27,389 nt of DNA, from contig SLQM01000182.1 of the NCBI GenBank assembly GCA_007131435.1, positions 1-27,389 on the forward strand, given 5' to 3'. Each line of letters begins with the position of its first letter. The stretch's first letter is position 1. The DNA is from Syntrophomonadaceae bacterium. Its GTDB lineage: Bacteria; Bacillota; Dethiobacteria; DTU022. A program made the position numbers and the translations under genes. This document shows positions 24,401-27,389 of the stretch, one piece after another. The notes below the pieces were generated by a model. It worked only from the letters and a program-made list of their open reading frames with translations. It did not search any database and was not told the DNA's origin.

Positions 24401-27389
24401 CTATTTGCCGGGCAATTGATAGCTAACTCCTTCTTCCAGCAAGTTAAGGAAAAGATCCAGTTCTTTAAGCAGCAATGATGAATCACCTGCGCCTTTTATC
24501 TTAAGCGTCAGCGGTTTATCAGATGTAATCATTAAATCCCAGTTTTTTAAGCCACGGATTACATCTTGCCCGGTCTGTGCAAACCTGAATTTCGGGTGAA
24601 ACTGGACCAAAATATTTTTATTTTGCAGTCCAATATATTCAATACCCAGCTTAATAGCCTTACCCCTTAATTCTGCTAAATTTATAAGCCTCTGCACCGG
24701 CAAAGGAAGTTGGCCGTAACGATCACCCAGTTCTTCTTTGATTTCATCCAGTTCCGCCTTATTCACAGCTCTGAATATGCGCTGGTAAAAATCAATTTTT
24801 TGATCCTGGGCAGCTATGTATGATGAAGGGATATAGGCATCCTGGTTCAGCTCCAGGCGGGTATTAACCGCGATCGGCCTTTTTTCATTCTTCAACCGCG
24901 CTACAGCTTCTTCAAGCAGCCTGGTATACATATCAAAACCAACAGCAGCAATAAATCCATGCTGTTCTGCTCCCAATATATTTCCTGCACCCCTTATTTC
25001 CAGGTCCCTCAGGGCCAGCTTAAAACCCGATCCCAGTTCGGTTAACTCTTTTACCGCCCTCAACCTTTTCTTTGCGGTTTCTGAAATCATCCTATCTTTC
25101 CTGTAGGTAAGATAGGCATACGCTATGCGGTTAGAACGCCCGACCCTACCCCTGATCTGGTAAAGTTGGGCCAAACCAAAGCGATCAGCATCACAGATGA
25201 TCAGTGTATTTACATTTGGAATATCAAGGCCAGATTCAATAATTGTTGTGCTGACAAGCACCTGGTAGAGGCCTTCCTGGAAAGCAGCCATGATCTTTTC
25301 CAGGGCCCTTTCCGGCATTTGACCGTGACCTACCGCTATAGAGGCTTGGGGGAAAAGGCTGCGAATTCTTTCCGCAAAGCGGTCTATACTCTCTACCCTG
25401 TTGTAAACAATAAATACCTGCCCCTCACGGCTTAACTCCCTTTGTATTGCTTCTTTTACAAGGATTTCCGAGTATTCCATGACATAGGTCTGGATGGGAT
25501 AACGATCCTCGGGCGGGGTATCAATTATGCTAAAATCGCGTCCGCCCGAAAGTGAAAGATGCAGTGTCCTCGGTATCGGGGTGGCGGTCATTGCCAGGGT
25601 ATCAACCTCCAGCCGCAGGTGTTTAATTTTTTCTTTTTGTTTAACCCCGAAACGGTGTTCTTCGTCAACTACCAGCAGCCCGAGATCGAGAAATTGCACA
25701 TCCGCTGAAAGCAGCCGGTGGGTGCCTATAATAATATCAATTTTTCCGGCAGCCAGATCCTTGATTACCTCTTTTTGCATTGATGGACTTACAAACCTGC
25801 TAAGCTGGGCTACCCTGACAGGAAAACCTTTAAACCGCTCGCTGAAAGTCCTGTAATGCTGCTGGGCAAGAACGGTTGTAGGAACCAGCAGCGCAGTCTG
25901 TTTTCCCTCCATGGCAGCTTTAAAAGCAGCACGCATTGCCACTTCGGTTTTTCCATAGCCCACATCGCCACAAAGCAGGCGATCCATCGGATAATGCTGC
26001 TCAAGATCATTTTTTACGTCTTCTATCGCTTTCAGTTGATCCGGTGTCTCTTCAAAGGGGAACTGTGCTTCAAATTCTGACTGCCAGGGATGATCGGGTC
26101 CATAGCTATATCCTTCAACAGCCTGCCTGGCAGCATAAAGCGCCAGTAAATCCCTTGCCAGTTCTTCAACCGAGCGGCTAATTTTTTTCTTCAGCCTTTG
26201 CCATTCTCCGCCTCCGAGGCTGTGGAGGCGGGGCGCAGGACTTTCACTGGATGAATATTTCTGGATCAGGCCAACCTGTTCAACAGGTATATATAGTTTA
26301 TCCGTACCCTTGTATTTCAAAAGCAGGTAGTCTCTTTTTTTGCCTCCCACTTCCAGGGTGTTTAACCCGCCATAACGTCCTATACCATGCTGTTCATGAA
26401 CTATATAATCTCCTACAACCAACTCCCTGTAATCACTGAGTTGAATTCCTTGCCTCTGCCTGATGCGCCTTTTCTTTTTACGCAGCGGCAGTAAATTACG
26501 TTCCGTAACCAGGGCAAGCTTAATTGCAGGAATAGTAAAGCCCTCTTCCAGGCTGCCTTCCATAATGTTGGGCCTGCTGTCAGTTTCAAGTTCTGAATGA
26601 TCAATAAACTGCAGCAGCCTTTTTGCTCGCTCTTCGTTATCAGCTACAATATATATTTCATAGCTATCTGCCAGCCATGCCTGATAATCTGTTTTAAATA
26701 ACTCGCCCTGCCCATGATAGAAAGGTACATTTTTCGCCTCAAGTGTATGGGTGCTGTGAGGCTTAAAAATATTTTCTGTTTCCGGGAAAAGGCTTAAACC
26801 TGCTACCGGGCACCTGACATTGGAAACAAGCTGCTCCGGTTTCCAGAGGGACTCTAGAGGCGGCAATATAAGTTCTCCCGCTATTGCCATGCTGCTTAAG
26901 TATTCGTTATATTGCCTGGCCAAATCTTCCATGCAGGCTGTAAAGGATGACGGTTCTGCCAGGATAAATAAAGAGCCGGGGGAAAAATAATCTGCGATTG
27001 ATGCACCATAGCCATAAAAAAATGAAAAGTAAGAAGAAAGATTATCCAGGCCTTCCGGTTGGGCAAGTAAGTGTAGATGCCTCTCGACTTGCTGCTCAAG
27101 TTTTCCGGCAGCGCCCTTTTCTCGGCGTCTGGTCAACCTGTCAAGCGCATTTTCAAGGCTTATTCTAATCTTTTGTTCTCCAACTCTGTAAAACTTATTA
27201 TCTAGGATTAATTCCCTGGCCGGTATAATATCAGATTTCTGGAGCGACTCCTTTGAGCGCTGGTCGAGAGGATCAAAAGCGCGCATAGACTCAATAATGT
27301 TGTCAAACAGCTCAACCCGCAGCGGTTTTTCACTGTCGGGGGGGTAGATATCGACAATATCGCCGCGAACGCTAAATTTACCCTTAACC
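24401..27389 (-). CDS. mfd: Transcription-repair coupling factor, N-terminus cut by window edge
   Basis: Removes RNA polymerase stalled at DNA damage and brings in UvrA. The frame is open to the window end: 34 codons (GKFSVRGDIVDIYPP...) precede the Met at 27286, so that Met is internal and about 995 residues of a usual 1150-1180 are seen. Counting from that Met: UvrB-like region to about 280, the RNA-polymerase-interacting CarD-like domain 285-345 (VGDYIVHEQHGIGRY), RecG-like helicase with Walker A GDVGYGKT (440-447), DEEH (541-544), SATPIPRTL-type motif TATPIPRTLHLS, and the TRCF C-terminal domain. mfd heads this cluster in Bacillus as well. Confidence 0.97.
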   Translation of the reverse strand, partial: VKGKFSVRGDIVDIYPPDSEKPLRVELFDNIIESMRAFDPLDQRSKESLQKSDIIPARELILDNKFYRVGEQKIRISLENALDRLTRRREKGAAGKLEQQVERHLHLLAQPEGLDNLSSYFSFFYGYGASIADYFSPGSLFILAEPSSFTACMEDLARQYNEYLSSMAIAGELILPPLESLWKPEQLVSNVRCPVAGLSLFPETENIFKPHSTHTLEAKNVPFYHGQGELFKTDYQAWLADSYEIYIVADNEERAKRLLQFIDHSELETDSRPNIMEGSLEEGFTIPAIKLALVTERNLLPLRKKKRRIRQRQGIQLSDYRELVVGDYIVHEQHGIGRYGGLNTLEVGGKKRDYLLLKYKGTDKLYIPVEQVGLIQKYSSSESPAPRLHSLGGGEWQRLKKKISRSVEELARDLLALYAARQAVEGYSYGPDHPWQSEFEAQFPFEETPDQLKAIEDVKNDLEQHYPMDRLLCGDVGYGKTEVAMRAAFKAAMEGKQTALLVPTTVLAQQHYRTFSERFKGFPVRVAQLSRFVSPSMQKEVIKDLAAGKIDIIIGTHRLLSADVQFLDLGLLVVDEEHRFGVKQKEKIKHLRLEVDTLAMTATPIPRTLHLSLSGGRDFSIIDTPPEDRYPIQTYVMEYSEILVKEAIQRELSREGQVFIVYNRVESIDRFAERIRSLFPQASIAVGHGQMPERALEKIMAAFQEGLYQVLVSTTIIESGLDIPNVNTLIICDADRFGLAQLYQIRGRVGRSNRIAYAYLTYRKDRMISETAKKRLRAVKELTELGSGFKLALRDLEIRGAGNILGAEQHGFIAAVGFDMYTRLLEEAVARLKNEKRPIAVNTRLELNQDAYIPSSYIAAQDQKIDFYQRIFRAVNKAELDEIKEELGDRYGQLPLPVQRLINLAELRGKAIKLGIEYIGLQNKNILVQFHPKFRFAQTGQDVIRGLKNWDLMITSDKPLTLKIKGAGDSSLLLKELDLFLNLLEEGVSYQLPGK

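Overview
The window reads as an ordinary, gene-dense piece of chromosome from an anaerobic Bacillota (Clostridia-type) bacterium. The evidence is a pyruvate:ferredoxin oxidoreductase, a formate-tetrahydrofolate ligase of the C1/Wood-Ljungdahl type, strong AGGAGG ribosome sites, frequent TTG and GTG starts, and the mfd - flippase - mazG - HU - ftsB - S1 - tilS - hpt - ftsH gene order known from Bacillus and Clostridium. I see no mobile element, CRISPR array, rRNA or tRNA, and no gap longer than 300 bases. Both end genes run off the window: nifJ lacks its N-terminus and mfd lacks its N-terminus.

Layout. 1-4644 (+): nifJ, a terminator, then a PIN-PhoH ATPase. 4713-7010 (-): coaX, a patatin-like lipase and a nitroreductase, probably one operon read from a promoter just before coaX. 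7086-11880 (+): a folate operon with a good sigma-A promoter, made of a CPBP-fold membrane protein, folE, an HD-domain phosphohydrolase, folP with an N-terminal extension, and folB; folK follows after a 252-base gap that can fold into two strong stem-loops. 11894-11923: a shared terminator between folK and the convergent fhs. 11955-14809 (-): fhs with its own promoter and a P1-family self-processing peptidase. 14840-15760 (+): an amidohydrolase. 15779-24336 (-): ftsH, hpt, tilS, an S1-domain protein, ftsB, HU, mazG and a SpoVB/MurJ-type flippase. 24401-27389 (-): mfd.

How it fits together. FolE, the HD protein, FolB, FolK and FolP cover pterin synthesis up to dihydropteroate, and Fhs then loads formate on tetrahydrofolate, so pterin and C1 chemistry sit side by side. 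The second block is the housekeeping cluster for repair, nucleotide cleaning, cell division, tRNA(Ile) modification, purine salvage and membrane proteolysis.

Most interesting points: (1) the HD protein sits where the missing dihydroneopterin-triphosphate dephosphorylation step would be expected; (2) the folB-folK gap is structured; (3) the S1-domain gene has a consensus promoter and ribosome site but seems to start at ATC; (4) the mfd-ftsH cluster lacks spoVT, rqcP, yabP, yabQ and spoIIE, which suggests loss of sporulation; (5) the first gene of the folate operon is a CPBP-like protein with a damaged catalytic motif. No clear new multi-gene system was found; the folate operon is the best candidate for something not fully described.
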